Assembly (NCBI RefSeq): GCF_001514205.1
Contig: NZ_KQ948765.1
Location: 801,200-865,199 of the forward strand
DNA: 64,000 nt
Direction: 5' to 3'
Source of the DNA: Streptomyces griseoruber
GTDB taxonomy: Bacteria > Actinomycetota > Actinomycetes > Streptomycetales > Streptomycetaceae
Shown: positions 1-9,340 of the stretch, piece after piece
Layout: every line of letters begins with the position of its first letter
How positions within the stretch are numbered: the first letter of the stretch is position 1
The notes under the pieces: generated by a model
The model's input: the letters and a program-made list of their open reading frames with translations, nothing else
Told to the model about the DNA's origin: nothing
Databases searched by the model: none
Translations under genes and position numbers: made by a program

Positions 1-349
1 GCATGTCCGCGCCCTTCTCGGCCATGCCGCTGGGCTCGACGTCCATCGTGAGCTCCACCCGGGTGCGGGTGTCGTCCAGCCGCTGGAACCTGACCGATCC
101 CCGCTGCCGGGTCTCTCCGTCCACGACCCGCCAGGTGATCCGGTCGTCCACCAACTGGTCGACTATCTCCGTGTCGAACTCGCGCCGCACCCCGCCGATC
201 TTGGTGGTCCAGTGGTTGTGCCGCTCGTCGAGCTGCCTCACCTCCTCGACGCCCTCCATGAAGTTCGGGAACTCCTCGAACTGCGTCCACTGGTTGTAAG
301 CCGTATGGACGGGGACCTCGACGTCCACTGCTTCCTTCACCGTGCTCAT
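1..349 (-). CDS. SRPBCC (cyclase/dehydrase-like) family protein, 3' end beyond window
   Basis: The first 116 residues are visible; the gene runs off the left edge. The start (MSTVKEAVDVEVPVH) follows a strong AGGAGG-type ribosome site. The opening pattern 'VDVEVPVHTAYNQWTQFEEFPNFMEGVEEV' is seen here in two parts, VEVPVHTAYNQWTQF and EEFPNFMEGVEEV. It is typical of the START/SRPBCC fold, a single-domain hydrophobic-ligand pocket often annotated polyketide cyclase/dehydrase or coenzyme-Q-binding. Later stretches (HWTTKIGGVRREFDTEI, ITWRVVDG) fit the family beta strands. Streptomyces carry many stand-alone copies, often in stress or membrane-lipid contexts, and no ligand can be assigned. It is divergent from the desaturase to its right. 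Confidence 0.8.
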   Translation of the reverse strand, partial: MSTVKEAVDVEVPVHTAYNQWTQFEEFPNFMEGVEEVRQLDERHNHWTTKIGGVRREFDTEIVDQLVDDRITWRVVDGETRQRGSVRFQRLDDTRTRVELTMDVEPSGMAEKGADM

Positions 350-642
350 CGTTTCCTCCTCGCCGGCGGTCGTTCCGCACCACACCGGGTACCCAGGTAC
401 GGGGGATATGAAGAACCGCGTGTCGGGCGGCACCAAGGACGCCTCCGCGACGATCCCGGTGTGAGACCCGCCTGGCAGGGAACCCGCCTTCGGACAAAGG
501 GCCTGCGTTGCCGCCGGCGGACGGAGCAGAGGTCGTCCTCGCTCCACGGCCTGGCGATGCGCATCCCCGCCTGCGGCCCGGTCTCGGTGACTCCCGAGGC
601 GGCGGCGAGCCATCTGCCTCCTTCGGAGAGAGTTTCACCATC
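350..642. other. Intergenic region between divergent genes
   Basis: About 290 bases separate the divergent SRPBCC and desaturase genes. Reading frames crossing it are shadows. It must hold promoters for both genes, but I see no convincing -35/-10 pair, hairpin or repeat. Confidence 0.4.
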
Positions 643-1743
643 ATGACCAGAGATACCGCCCCGACCGGAGACACCGCGGTCGGCCCCCGGCCCTCGGAGA
701 CGTCCGGCAGTGACTTCGCCCGGCTGTCGAGAAAGATCGCTGATGCCGGCCTGCTGGGGCGCCGTCCCGGCTACTACGCACTGCGGATCACGGCAGTGGC
801 CGGGCTCTACGTCGTCGGGTGGGCCGCCGTCGCGCTCGTCGCCGACAGTTGGTGGACCCTGGCGGCCGCCGCCTTCCTGGCCGTCGTCTTCGGTCAGGTC
901 GCCCTGCTCGCCCATGACGCGGCCCACCGTCAGGTGTTCCGCCGTCGCCGCGCCAGCGAAACGTCCGGACGGATCGCCGGTGCGGGCATCGGGATGGGCT
1001 ACGGGTGGTGGCAGGACAAGCACACCCGTCACCACGCCCACCCCAACCACGAGGAACTCGACCCCGACCTCGACCCCAACCTGCTGGTCTGGTCCCAGGA
1101 CCAGGCCCGGGCCGCCAAGGGGCTCCCCCGCCTGATCGGCCGCTGGCAGGCGTTCCTGTTCTTCCCGCTCCTCACACTGGAGGGCTTCAACCTGCACGTG
1201 TCGAGCGTGAAGGCGCTGGCCAACCGCTCGCTCAAGCACCGAACGCTCGACGGCACCCTGCTGTTCGCGCACTTCGCGGTCTATCTGGCCGTCCTGCTCT
1301 GGCTGCTGCCGCCCGGCATGGCGATCGCCTTCCTCGCCGTCCACCAGGGCCTGTTCGGCGTCTACCTCGGCTCCCTCTTCGCGCCCAACCACAAGGGCAT
1401 GCCGATCCTGACGGGCGACGACCGCCCGGACTTCCTCCGCCGCCAAGTGCTCACCTCACGCAACGTGCGCGGCGGACGGCTCACCGACATCGCACTGGGC
1501 GGGCTGAACCACCAGATCGAGCACCACCTCTTCCCCAGCATGCCCAGCCCCAACCTGCGCAAGGCCCGAACCATCGTCCGCCGCCACTGCGAGGAACTGG
1601 GCGTGGACTACGTCGAGACCGGGCTGATCACCTCCTACCGGCACGCCCTCACCAGCCTCCACCGGGCCGGCGCGCCGCTCCGGCCCGCCCGCGTCCCCGC
1701 CCAGGGAGGTCCGGCGGACATCGGCGGTGACCGTGTGCCCTGA
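643..1743 (+). CDS. Membrane fatty acid desaturase
   Basis: A 366-residue membrane di-iron desaturase that would introduce a double bond into acyl chains at the membrane. All three histidine boxes are present: HDAAH at residues 91-95, HTRHH at 127-131 and HQIEHH at 290-295. Hydrophobic stretches around 45-90 and 200-250 provide the transmembrane hairpins. The spacing matches the DesA3/linoleoyl-CoA-type bacterial subfamily. I chose the ATG at 643 (MTRDTAPTGD) because a GGAGAGAG site precedes it; an upstream in-frame extension is low-complexity and lacks desaturase similarity. It converges on the CIS gene train with only about 40 bases between. It probably adjusts membrane fluidity, but regiospecificity and electron donor cannot be read from the sequence. 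Confidence 0.9.
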   Translation: MTRDTAPTGDTAVGPRPSETSGSDFARLSRKIADAGLLGRRPGYYALRITAVAGLYVVGWAAVALVADSWWTLAAAAFLAVVFGQVALLAHDAAHRQVFRRRRASETSGRIAGAGIGMGYGWWQDKHTRHHAHPNHEELDPDLDPNLLVWSQDQARAAKGLPRLIGRWQAFLFFPLLTLEGFNLHVSSVKALANRSLKHRTLDGTLLFAHFAVYLAVLLWLLPPGMAIAFLAVHQGLFGVYLGSLFAPNHKGMPILTGDDRPDFLRRQVLTSRNVRGGRLTDIALGGLNHQIEHHLFPSMPSPNLRKARTIVRRHCEELGVDYVETGLITSYRHALTSLHRAGAPLRPARVPAQGGPADIGGDRVP

Positions 1744-1785
1744 GAGCCTTCCGGGACTCGGGACACCGGGCGCGGCACCGGCGGG

Positions 1786-3243
1786 TCATGCCGTGAGCTG
1801 TCCGAAGACCTTCCTCAGGTCCTGGGCCTGGCCGTCGTTGATCCACGCCAGCGGCGCGTAGTGGTAGGCGACGCCCGCCGGACGCGCCAGCAGCGGCCGC
1901 CCCCCGGCGTCCGTGGGCCACTCGACGGCGCCGGTGACGGTGCGGGCGGCGAAGGTCCAGTAGTCACCGGACACATACCGCCCGCAGGGCGCGAAGTAGA
2001 CCTGCACCCCGTCCTCGAGGTCGATCCACTCGCCCTCGACCACCTTCACCGCCCCGCCCTCCAGCCTGGGCGCGCCGCGCCGACGGCTCTCCAGCTGGTC
2101 CCAGCGCCGCAGGTACGGATGCCGCCCCGGCTGCCGCCCGACCGTCCCGTCCGGTTCCGCCGACAGGCGCACCCGCCGCCCGGCCAGGTCGACCTCGACC
2201 ACCTGGAGCAGGTCGAAGATCTCACCGCGCCCGACGGACGCGTCGTCACAGACCTCGACGAAGTCACCGACGTCCAGGTCGAGCTTGTCGTCGCGGCCGA
2301 GCGCCTCCAGGGTGACCCACTCGCCGATGGCGGTCAGCGGCAGCACCACCGACCCGTTCTCACGCGACCACTTGTAGGACGCTTCGCCGACCTCGCCGCC
2401 CCGGTGGATCTCCACCCGGTAGAGCTGGTTCTCCGGTCCCCGGTAGCGCGCGTCCGGCGCCACCAGGCACGGGTCGTTCTCGACCCGCGCCGGCCGCTCG
2501 GCGCGCGCGGCGAGCCGGCAGGTGCGGTCCTGCTGCGCGGCGACCCACGCGTCGAACGCCCCCGCGGGATCACACCGCTGGTCCTCCCCCAGCTCCAGCG
2601 GCAGCACCTCCCAGTCGACCCGTACCCGCGCCGTGGTGTCGGGCAGCGCGGCACCGAGCGCGGTCTCCCGCAGCAGCGGGTCCTGTACGGCCGTCACCAG
2701 CCGGTCGTGCACCCGCAGGTAGGCCAGGAACGGACCGGACGGCAGCTCGTCGTCGTCCCGCTCCACATCGCGGTAGGCGTACGGCTGGTCCCAGTACGTC
2801 CACACCGGGCCGGCCTCCGTGCCGTCGACGGCCCTCGCCCCGGCCTTCGCGGACGCCGGTTTCTTCGCCGCGACGGGCTTCTTCGCGGCCGCGTCCGGGT
2901 GAGCGTGCCCGGCGTCCGCCGGCCGGCCACCGCACTCGTCCACCGCCGGCAGCGGCTCCGGGCGGGTGGCGTCGACCGCGATTCCGTCCACGTAGTACCG
3001 GCCGGGCGCGATCGTGAGCGAGGCCTTCTCGCCCTCGGACTCCGCGCCGTACTCGATCCTGAAGCCGTCACCGGGCCCGCCGTGCCGGCCGATCAGGTCG
3101 GCGGCCAGTGACCGATCGGCCGACAGACCGAGTTGGGCCTGCTCGTTGGACTCGGCGTCCAGCAGCACCCGGCCCTGCTGGCTCACCACCGCGGCATAGT
3201 GCTCCTGTGGCCGGTACGTCAGGCGCGAGAAATCGCCGTGCAT
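1786..3243 (-). CDS. DUF6519-type CIS-associated protein (last gene of the CIS train)
   Basis: A 485-residue protein starting MHGDFSRLTYRPQEHYAAVV, preceded by a GGGAGGGAAAG ribosome site. The 'DFSRLTY..H...V..QQGRVLLDAESNEQ' opening matches the DUF6519 family found with contractile injection systems and phage-like tails. An Ala/Lys/Pro linker (AAKKPVAAKKPASAK) lies around residues 135-155 and divides a small N-terminal domain from the larger remainder. The remainder includes a beta-rich stretch (YRVEIHRGGEVGEASYKWSRE) common in surface-exposed tail proteins. It is the 3'-most gene of the CIS train, 32 bases after the gpI-like gene. A structural or tail-fibre-like role is inferred; no enzyme motif is visible. 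Confidence 0.7.
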   Translation of the reverse strand: MHGDFSRLTYRPQEHYAAVVSQQGRVLLDAESNEQAQLGLSADRSLAADLIGRHGGPGDGFRIEYGAESEGEKASLTIAPGRYYVDGIAVDATRPEPLPAVDECGGRPADAGHAHPDAAAKKPVAAKKPASAKAGARAVDGTEAGPVWTYWDQPYAYRDVERDDDELPSGPFLAYLRVHDRLVTAVQDPLLRETALGAALPDTTARVRVDWEVLPLELGEDQRCDPAGAFDAWVAAQQDRTCRLAARAERPARVENDPCLVAPDARYRGPENQLYRVEIHRGGEVGEASYKWSRENGSVVLPLTAIGEWVTLEALGRDDKLDLDVGDFVEVCDDASVGRGEIFDLLQVVEVDLAGRRVRLSAEPDGTVGRQPGRHPYLRRWDQLESRRRGAPRLEGGAVKVVEGEWIDLEDGVQVYFAPCGRYVSGDYWTFAARTVTGAVEWPTDAGGRPLLARPAGVAYHYAPLAWINDGQAQDLRKVFGQLTA

Positions 3244-3275
3244 CTTTCCCTCCCGAATCATCGATTGACGCCGTG

Positions 3276-5480
3276 TCAGTTGACCGGGACGATCCCGGCG
3301 TCCAGGCCGGCCGGCGAGAACTCCGCGAGCCGCGCCCGCAGGTTGTCCTCCCGCTGCGGCTGGTACAGGTCGTGCAGCACCCCCAGCTCGGAGCCGTCGT
3401 CCGCGCCCCGCCAGATCTCCACCGCGCACGACAGCGCGAGCTGGAGGTAGGCCGGCGCCCCGTACCGTCTGCCGGTGAACCGGGGCCGGACCCGGGCGGC
3501 CTCCAGCGCGCCCCACCGCGGCAGGTCCGCCGGGTCCACGTCACCGGACTCGGCGAGCCGCCGCAGGTCCTCCCCGACGAGGTCCGGCTGGCAGTGGTAG
3601 CGGCGCGGCGTCCGCGACCCCGGCGGCACGTAACAGAACCGCAGGCACCCGATCCCCCGCCGCGCGACGTGCATCAGACCGTCGAAGACCGAGTTCTCGC
3701 CCAGCCGGACCGCGTGCGCGTGCACCTCGCCGATCACCGTCGACCGCCGTACCGTCAGCTCCGCGTGCGCGTGCCGGCACTCCGGCGCCGACACCGCCTC
3801 GCGGTCGGCGCCGGTCGCGTCGAGCACCGAGTCGGTGACGCACACCGTGACGGGATCGGTCCCGGCCTCGTCGTTCACCACCAGGATCGATCCGACGACG
3901 CTGTGCGCGATCTCCACGCACGCCGTGGTGTTCTCCAGCACCAGGCTGGGCTCCTCCGGGTGCGTGGGACGGCAGTGCGGCTCCAGCGACCACCCGGGCA
4001 CCAGCGTCGAGTGCCGTACGACGACCGCGCCCATCGGCCCGGTCACGCTGATCCCGCGGCCCGTGATCAGCAACCCGTCGAGCACGAACCGCGGCGGCGG
4101 CCGGTCGTCGCCCTCCTCCGCGCAGAGCGCCCGGATCTGCAGCGAGTCCGGCCGGTTGCTGTACCAGTCCAGCAGCCGCAGCACCGGCCGTCTGCGCTCC
4201 GCGCCGCGCACCTCCAGCCGGTCCCCCGGCGACAGCACGAACTCCAGCTGCTCCTGGTACGCCCCGGAGTCCGCGATCTCGATCACCGCCTCCGGCTGGG
4301 CGCCACCGGCGTTGTCGCGCTGCCACGCCCCGTAGGCCAGCTGGATCCGCTCGAACTCCTCGTCGGGCCCCACCCGGTACACCTTCGCCGCACCCGGCGT
4401 CGTCACGTCCCGCGGGTACTCCCCGCCACCGAGTTCGGACGGCTGGAGGAAGTGGTAGCTCACCCACACGCCGCGGCGCGGCGCCGACCGCGCCCCGAAC
4501 ACGATCCGCCCGAGCTCCGGGTCCACCACCACCTGGCCGCGCCGCGCCCGGTAGAACCAGCCGGACAGGTCGGCCACCACGATGTCGGTCACCGGGACCG
4601 GGTCCCGCTGCCCGTCCCGCCAGATCGCGAAGCTCTTGTCCCGGCCGTAGAAGTCCGGCAGCCGGTCGGCCAGCTCGCGCCGGGTGATCGGCGCCGGCAC
4701 GTGCTCCCGTCCCGCGATGTGCTCCGGCGACGGCTCGGGCACCGGCCTGGTCGTCAGCGGCACGTCGTTGCCGAGGATCGAGAACGTGAACTGGTTGCGC
4801 GCCCGGTCGATGCAGTACGCCGGCGCGTAGGTCAGCGGCTGCGGCCTCAGCCGCCACACGTACGCTCCGACGTTCGCCGGCCGGTACCGGCCCTGCCGCC
4901 GCGCCGAGCTGATGCGCGCGGCCTCGGCGAGGCGTCCCTGCGTCTCGAAGGGCCCGCCGATCCCCACCAGCCGCGCGTCGTCGCGGACGTCGACCAGCCC
5001 GGGCGACGCCTGTGCCCGCCGCACCGCGGCCTCGTCCGAGGACGGGTACAGCCTGATCGGCTGGTCGCGCAGCAGCAGCCGATGGAACTCGACCGCCCGC
5101 GAAGGCCAGTCCGCCACCGACGACGCCAGCTCCTCCAGCATCGGCAGCGTCCCCTTGCGCCGCCTCGCCCCCACCGTCGCGGCGACGTCCCGGCGCGGCG
5201 CCAGCCGGGCCACCAACCGGTCCGTGGCCGCCGTCGCGAGCGCCTCCTCGTGCCCGGGCAGCAGCCGGTAGCCCACCAGGTCACCCAGATAGGGGACCGC
5301 CCAGCTCTCGGCGGTCTCCACGAACCAGTTGTCGTACAGCCGCTCCAGGTCGCTCTGCACCAGGTCGACCTGCTCGCCGATCACCGCGAGCAGCGCCCGC
5401 AGCGCGGACCCGTTCTCGGTATCGGTCTTGCGGATGTGCAGCGCGATCAGCTCGCTGAGTCGGTCCGGACTGCGGCTCAT
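3276..5480 (-). CDS. CIS tail protein, P2 gpI-like N-terminus
   Basis: A 734-residue protein. The N-terminal ~150 residues (MSRSPDRLSELIALHIRKTD, then YDNWFVETAESWAVPYLGDLVGYRLLP across two adjacent stretches) match the 'phage tail protein'/gpI-like module that sits next to gpJ-type wedge proteins in tails and CIS baseplates. The rest is beta-rich and includes a region of repeated short hydrophobic strands around residues 440-640 (for example AVVVRHSTLVPGW, SVVGSILVVNDEAG), which suggests a right-handed beta-helix-like fold. The start overlaps the preceding baseplate gene's stop by four bases (ATGA), so translation is probably coupled. It probably belongs to the outer baseplate and may be equivalent to the fibre/wedge attachment proteins of other CIS particles. 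Confidence 0.7.
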   Translation of the reverse strand: MSRSPDRLSELIALHIRKTDTENGSALRALLAVIGEQVDLVQSDLERLYDNWFVETAESWAVPYLGDLVGYRLLPGHEEALATAATDRLVARLAPRRDVAATVGARRRKGTLPMLEELASSVADWPSRAVEFHRLLLRDQPIRLYPSSDEAAVRRAQASPGLVDVRDDARLVGIGGPFETQGRLAEAARISSARRQGRYRPANVGAYVWRLRPQPLTYAPAYCIDRARNQFTFSILGNDVPLTTRPVPEPSPEHIAGREHVPAPITRRELADRLPDFYGRDKSFAIWRDGQRDPVPVTDIVVADLSGWFYRARRGQVVVDPELGRIVFGARSAPRRGVWVSYHFLQPSELGGGEYPRDVTTPGAAKVYRVGPDEEFERIQLAYGAWQRDNAGGAQPEAVIEIADSGAYQEQLEFVLSPGDRLEVRGAERRRPVLRLLDWYSNRPDSLQIRALCAEEGDDRPPPRFVLDGLLITGRGISVTGPMGAVVVRHSTLVPGWSLEPHCRPTHPEEPSLVLENTTACVEIAHSVVGSILVVNDEAGTDPVTVCVTDSVLDATGADREAVSAPECRHAHAELTVRRSTVIGEVHAHAVRLGENSVFDGLMHVARRGIGCLRFCYVPPGSRTPRRYHCQPDLVGEDLRRLAESGDVDPADLPRWGALEAARVRPRFTGRRYGAPAYLQLALSCAVEIWRGADDGSELGVLHDLYQPQREDNLRARLAEFSPAGLDAGIVPVN

Positions 5481-8400
5481 CCGCGTACCTCCTTCAGGAT
5501 CAGCGTGGTCGGGACAGCGGGTGACAGCAGCACGAGCTGCGCGGGCCGGACGCCGGCAAAGACCACGACACGGGTGCCCGCCGGCAGCGGCTCGGCCGGT
5601 GGCAGCCCGGGGTTCAGCCGGAGCAGCTCGGCGACCGTGATGCCGTTGCGCGCGGCGACCGACGTCAGCGACTCGCGGTACGACGCGGGGTCGCCGCCGT
5701 CGGGCGGCCGCACGTCGTGGTACTCGACCGTGCAGGACGCCTGCCGGGCCGGCACCGTCGGGTTCGGCGTGGTCAGCGTGGACGCCAGCTTCTGCAGCCC
5801 GGCCGGCGTCATGCTGCCCGGGACGCCGGCGAACACGTCCACATCGACGTACTCGACGCCCGGCACCGCCTGCGCGGCGGCGATCGCCTCGGACAGGTAC
5901 GCCGGCTGGCCCAGCTCGCGGTTGTCGAACCCGAGCCGCTCCAGCAGCGCGCGCCGTACCTTCGGCTCCACCAGGTCGTAGGAGTGGTCCGGCGCGATCT
6001 TCAGCCCGGCCGACATCACCAGCAGCACCAGCTCGCGCACGTCCACCCGGACCGGCAGCTGCGGGTCGCCGTACAGTGCGAGCGCGGAGCGCAGCGACCG
6101 GACGATCTCGCCGTCCTCGTCGAGGGTGATGTCACCGGCGCCCGCGATGGTGACGTGCATCAGCTCGCGGCCGCCGAAGATCCGCCGTGCCGCGGCCCGG
6201 CCGATCCCGGCCCGTGACCGGGTGAAGTCCTCGTAGTCGGTGATCCCGACCAGCCGGTCCAGCGCCGCCACCGCGAGCGGGATCTGCCGCCGGGTCTGCC
6301 GCAGCCCGTCCGGGTCGGCCCCGCCGCCGGCCGGCAGCGGGTTGGTGACGGCGGTGACACCGAGCGGGCGGGTCAGCGGCGTGGTCACGGTGCCGGCGGC
6401 GACGTTGCCCGCGGCGCCGATCCCGACCCGGTAGCGGGCCCGGACGTTCTCGTGGCCGGTGGGCAGCCGGGCGCCGTGCACGCCGTCGCCGAAGGCGATC
6501 GTGGTGCGGCCGCCCTCGCCGGTGCCGGTGACGTAGACCTTCGCGGTCGGCGGCTGCCCGGCGAGGCTGTCCACCTCCTGCCACAGCACCCCGTCGACCC
6601 GTACCTGCAGTGTGCTGCGCGCGCCGCGCGGGTTGTCGGCCGGCAGCCAGGTCAGCGGCGCGGCGAACAGCGTGAAGGTCTGCCCGGCCTGCCCCGCGTC
6701 GCCGCTGCCGATCGGTTCGTCCCGGGTCGCGCCGGCATCGGCCCGCACGACGTTGCCGTGGATCGTCACCGTGGTGCGGCGGTAGGTGTACGCCAGCGGT
6801 CCCGCGAGTGTGATCGTGGTGTGCACGGGCTCCCCGGGCTTGGCCGGGTCGACCGCGTGCGAGACGCCGGCGATCATCGCGAGCTCGGCGGCCTGCACCC
6901 CCGGTGTGTCCGGGATGTCGGTGCGCTCGCCGGCCACGATCACCCAGCGGCCCGGCTCCAGCTCGTCGTACAGCTCGGCCAGCTCGATGACGCCGTCGGC
7001 CACGTCGTCCGGGATCGGCTCGGTGGCGACGGTGAGCGGCTCACCGCCCGCGTACACCGTGGTCTTGCGGATCTGGGAGAGCTGTGTGTCCTCCGGGCCG
7101 AGCCACGCGTCCGCCAGCGTCAGCTCGGTGACCTTGCCGGTGATCCCGAAGTCGGCCTGTGAGATGACCCGGGCGGTCTCGACCCGGGTGACCAGCTTCT
7201 GCAGCGACGGTACGGCGCCGGGCCGCTCGATGACCACCCAGCTCTCCGGTCCGATCCCCGGGTACACGGCGTCCAGCACGAGCACCTTGGTCGACACCGT
7301 GCTGGTGGTGGTCAGCGCGACCGTGACCTTGTCCGGGTCGTCGGCCCGCTCGGCCCGGCCGAGTACGACGTTGATGCCGCCGTGGGTGGTGGTCTCCTCG
7401 TCGCCGGGCTGGAGGTCCTTGACGACCGGCGCCGGGTCGGTCCCGAACGTCGGGGCGACCTCGACGGTGATCCTGCCGTCCGGTGTGCCGCTGTCCGGCT
7501 TCGGCCCGGTGAAGGTGACCTTGCGTGCGACGTCGTTGCCCCAGCACAGCAGCGTCACGGTGGCCGGTGCGTCGGCCGGTGTCGTGGTGGTGACCCAGAC
7601 GCCCAGCGGCCCCACCCGGAGGAAGCCGTCGAACGGCAGCGTCTTCGGGTCGCCGACCGGGCTGCCGGACTCGATCCACCGCGGGACGAGCGTCTTCGGC
7701 TTGCCGGTCTGGTACTCGACGGTGAAGGTCAGCGACTGCGATCCGGTCAGCGGCCACTCGAGGTGCCCGACGATCCGCCCGTTCTCGTCGTAGTCCGGCT
7801 GCAGCGGCGCGGTCGCGCCGAACGGGGTCGCCACCGTGCGCATCGCCTGGAGCCCGGCGAGCGGCAGCGGTTTCGTGAGGTTGACGTTGCGCCAGGCCTC
7901 GTACAGCGAGGCGAGCCGCGGGTCGAGCGCGGTCAGCAGCCGGACACCGGCGTCGGATCCGGTGCTGAACACGTTCGCCGGGTCCAGCCGCAGCGCGCGG
8001 GCGGACGAGGGCTGCGGCGTGAGCGGCTTGCGCAGCGACCCGAGCAGCGCGGCCAGTCCGAGCAGTGCCGGGTCGTCCTCGGACGGCGGCGCGCCACCGG
8101 ACCCGTTGCCGGTGGCACCGTTGCCGGTGACGACGAAGCGCGCGAGGGCGAGCCTGTCGTACAGCTTCTCGTCCTCCTCCGTGGGCCGGTCCTGCGCGGG
8201 CTCCAGCCGGCCGGCCTGGGTGCGGATCCCGGTCAGGTCCGTGCGCAGCGCGACGAGGAAGTCGTGCACCGCCGGATACGGCGCTGCCGCCGCCAGCGAC
8301 TCCTCCAGCAGGTGCAACGCGTTGTCGAGCGCCCGCGCGAACTCGGTCGGGGTCGTGATCGCGTCCGGGTCCCCGCCGTCCTCGTCGGGGCCGATCGCGA

Positions 8401-9340
8401 GGCCGGGGCCGGATACGCCGCCCGGGACGGATTCGAGGACGACGGGCTCCGACGGCAGCCGGTCGCGCAGCGGCACGAGCACGCCGTCGACATAGCGCCT
8501 GACGATCCTGCTGTTGCGGTACTTGTCGTCCTCCAGCAGGTCGGCGACCTTGTCCCGGAACCTGTCCTCCAGCGCGGCGAGCGTCGGCAGCTTCGCGCCC
8601 GGCATGAGCACCGAGGTGATCCCCTCGGCCTCGTCGACGGTGCTCGCCTGCACCACGTCGAGCGCCTGCCGCCCCGGTTCGGTGCCGAACACGAACAGCA
8701 GCCGGTCACCGGTCTGCAGCCGCGCCCCCGCGCCGGCCAGGTGCACCTCGCGCCGGTCGATCGTGCGGTCCGCCCGCAGCCGCACCGGGTAGGGCCGCCG
8801 CAGCCGCACCTTCAGGTCGTTCCACGCCGCCCGTGCCGCGAGGTCCTCCACGGTCTCGAACGACTGCGGTTCCTGACCCGTCCCCGGCACGCTCTGCGCC
8901 CGCGCCCCGGCCGGGATCGTCACCGCCCGGTCCCGGTCCACCTGGTAGGCGAGATACACACCCGCGCCGACGCCCGGCCGCGGCGTGTGCCCCAGCAGCC
9001 GGCCGAACAGCAGCAGCGAGTCCGCCCGGGTCGCGGTGCGCAGGTAGCCCTCGTTCGCCACCCGCTCGGTGTGGAACCCGAGCAGGTCGCCCAGCACCGC
9101 CCACGCGTCCAGCCACGACAGCGCCGGGTCGTCGGGGGTGCGCACCAGCAGGTCGCGCAGCTCCGGGTACGCCGGGCTGGACAGCCGCGCCAGCATCGAC
9201 GACCAGAACGCGTGGTGGTCTCCGGTCCGGTACGCGATCTGCGCCAGCCCCGGCGGGTTCACCCGGCTGAACGGCGTCTCCAGCTCGGTTCCGGTGCAGC
9301 AGCCCCCGCCGCCCGCGCCGCACCGACAGCCCCCGGTCAT
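5477..9340 (-). CDS. Putative CIS baseplate assembly protein (large wedge protein, second copy) with C-terminal LysM-like module
   Basis: A 1287-residue baseplate protein. Residues ~25-220 (LAQIAYRTGDHHAFWSSMLA, then PELRDLLVRTPDDPALSWLD) match the 'putative baseplate assembly protein' family of CIS clusters. Residues ~930-1150 (FGDGVHGARLPTGHENVRAR, RYRVGIGAAGNVAAGTVTTP) are the baseplate-J core. The extreme N-terminus is unusually Cys/Gly-rich (MTGGCRCGAGGGGCCTG). The last ~75 residues (SYRESLTSVAARNGITVAEL, then LLRLNPGLPPAEPLPAGTRV) look like a LysM-type repeat. The start overlaps the stop of the upstream J-like protein (ATGA). By analogy with the T4 gp6/gp7 and Pvc11/12 pairs it would be one half of the wedge. 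Confidence 0.8.
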   Translation of the reverse strand: MTGGCRCGAGGGGCCTGTELETPFSRVNPPGLAQIAYRTGDHHAFWSSMLARLSSPAYPELRDLLVRTPDDPALSWLDAWAVLGDLLGFHTERVANEGYLRTATRADSLLLFGRLLGHTPRPGVGAGVYLAYQVDRDRAVTIPAGARAQSVPGTGQEPQSFETVEDLAARAAWNDLKVRLRRPYPVRLRADRTIDRREVHLAGAGARLQTGDRLLFVFGTEPGRQALDVVQASTVDEAEGITSVLMPGAKLPTLAALEDRFRDKVADLLEDDKYRNSRIVRRYVDGVLVPLRDRLPSEPVVLESVPGGVSGPGLAIGPDEDGGDPDAITTPTEFARALDNALHLLEESLAAAAPYPAVHDFLVALRTDLTGIRTQAGRLEPAQDRPTEEDEKLYDRLALARFVVTGNGATGNGSGGAPPSEDDPALLGLAALLGSLRKPLTPQPSSARALRLDPANVFSTGSDAGVRLLTALDPRLASLYEAWRNVNLTKPLPLAGLQAMRTVATPFGATAPLQPDYDENGRIVGHLEWPLTGSQSLTFTVEYQTGKPKTLVPRWIESGSPVGDPKTLPFDGFLRVGPLGVWVTTTTPADAPATVTLLCWGNDVARKVTFTGPKPDSGTPDGRITVEVAPTFGTDPAPVVKDLQPGDEETTTHGGINVVLGRAERADDPDKVTVALTTTSTVSTKVLVLDAVYPGIGPESWVVIERPGAVPSLQKLVTRVETARVISQADFGITGKVTELTLADAWLGPEDTQLSQIRKTTVYAGGEPLTVATEPIPDDVADGVIELAELYDELEPGRWVIVAGERTDIPDTPGVQAAELAMIAGVSHAVDPAKPGEPVHTTITLAGPLAYTYRRTTVTIHGNVVRADAGATRDEPIGSGDAGQAGQTFTLFAAPLTWLPADNPRGARSTLQVRVDGVLWQEVDSLAGQPPTAKVYVTGTGEGGRTTIAFGDGVHGARLPTGHENVRARYRVGIGAAGNVAAGTVTTPLTRPLGVTAVTNPLPAGGGADPDGLRQTRRQIPLAVAALDRLVGITDYEDFTRSRAGIGRAAARRIFGGRELMHVTIAGAGDITLDEDGEIVRSLRSALALYGDPQLPVRVDVRELVLLVMSAGLKIAPDHSYDLVEPKVRRALLERLGFDNRELGQPAYLSEAIAAAQAVPGVEYVDVDVFAGVPGSMTPAGLQKLASTLTTPNPTVPARQASCTVEYHDVRPPDGGDPASYRESLTSVAARNGITVAELLRLNPGLPPAEPLPAGTRVVVFAGVRPAQLVLLSPAVPTTLILKEVRG

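Noticed and set aside
3108..5981. 957-codon open frame on the plus strand
   Set aside because: It is a shadow of the gpI-like, DUF6519 and baseplate genes; its translation is Arg/Pro/His-rich with no domain, as expected of antisense high-GC frames.
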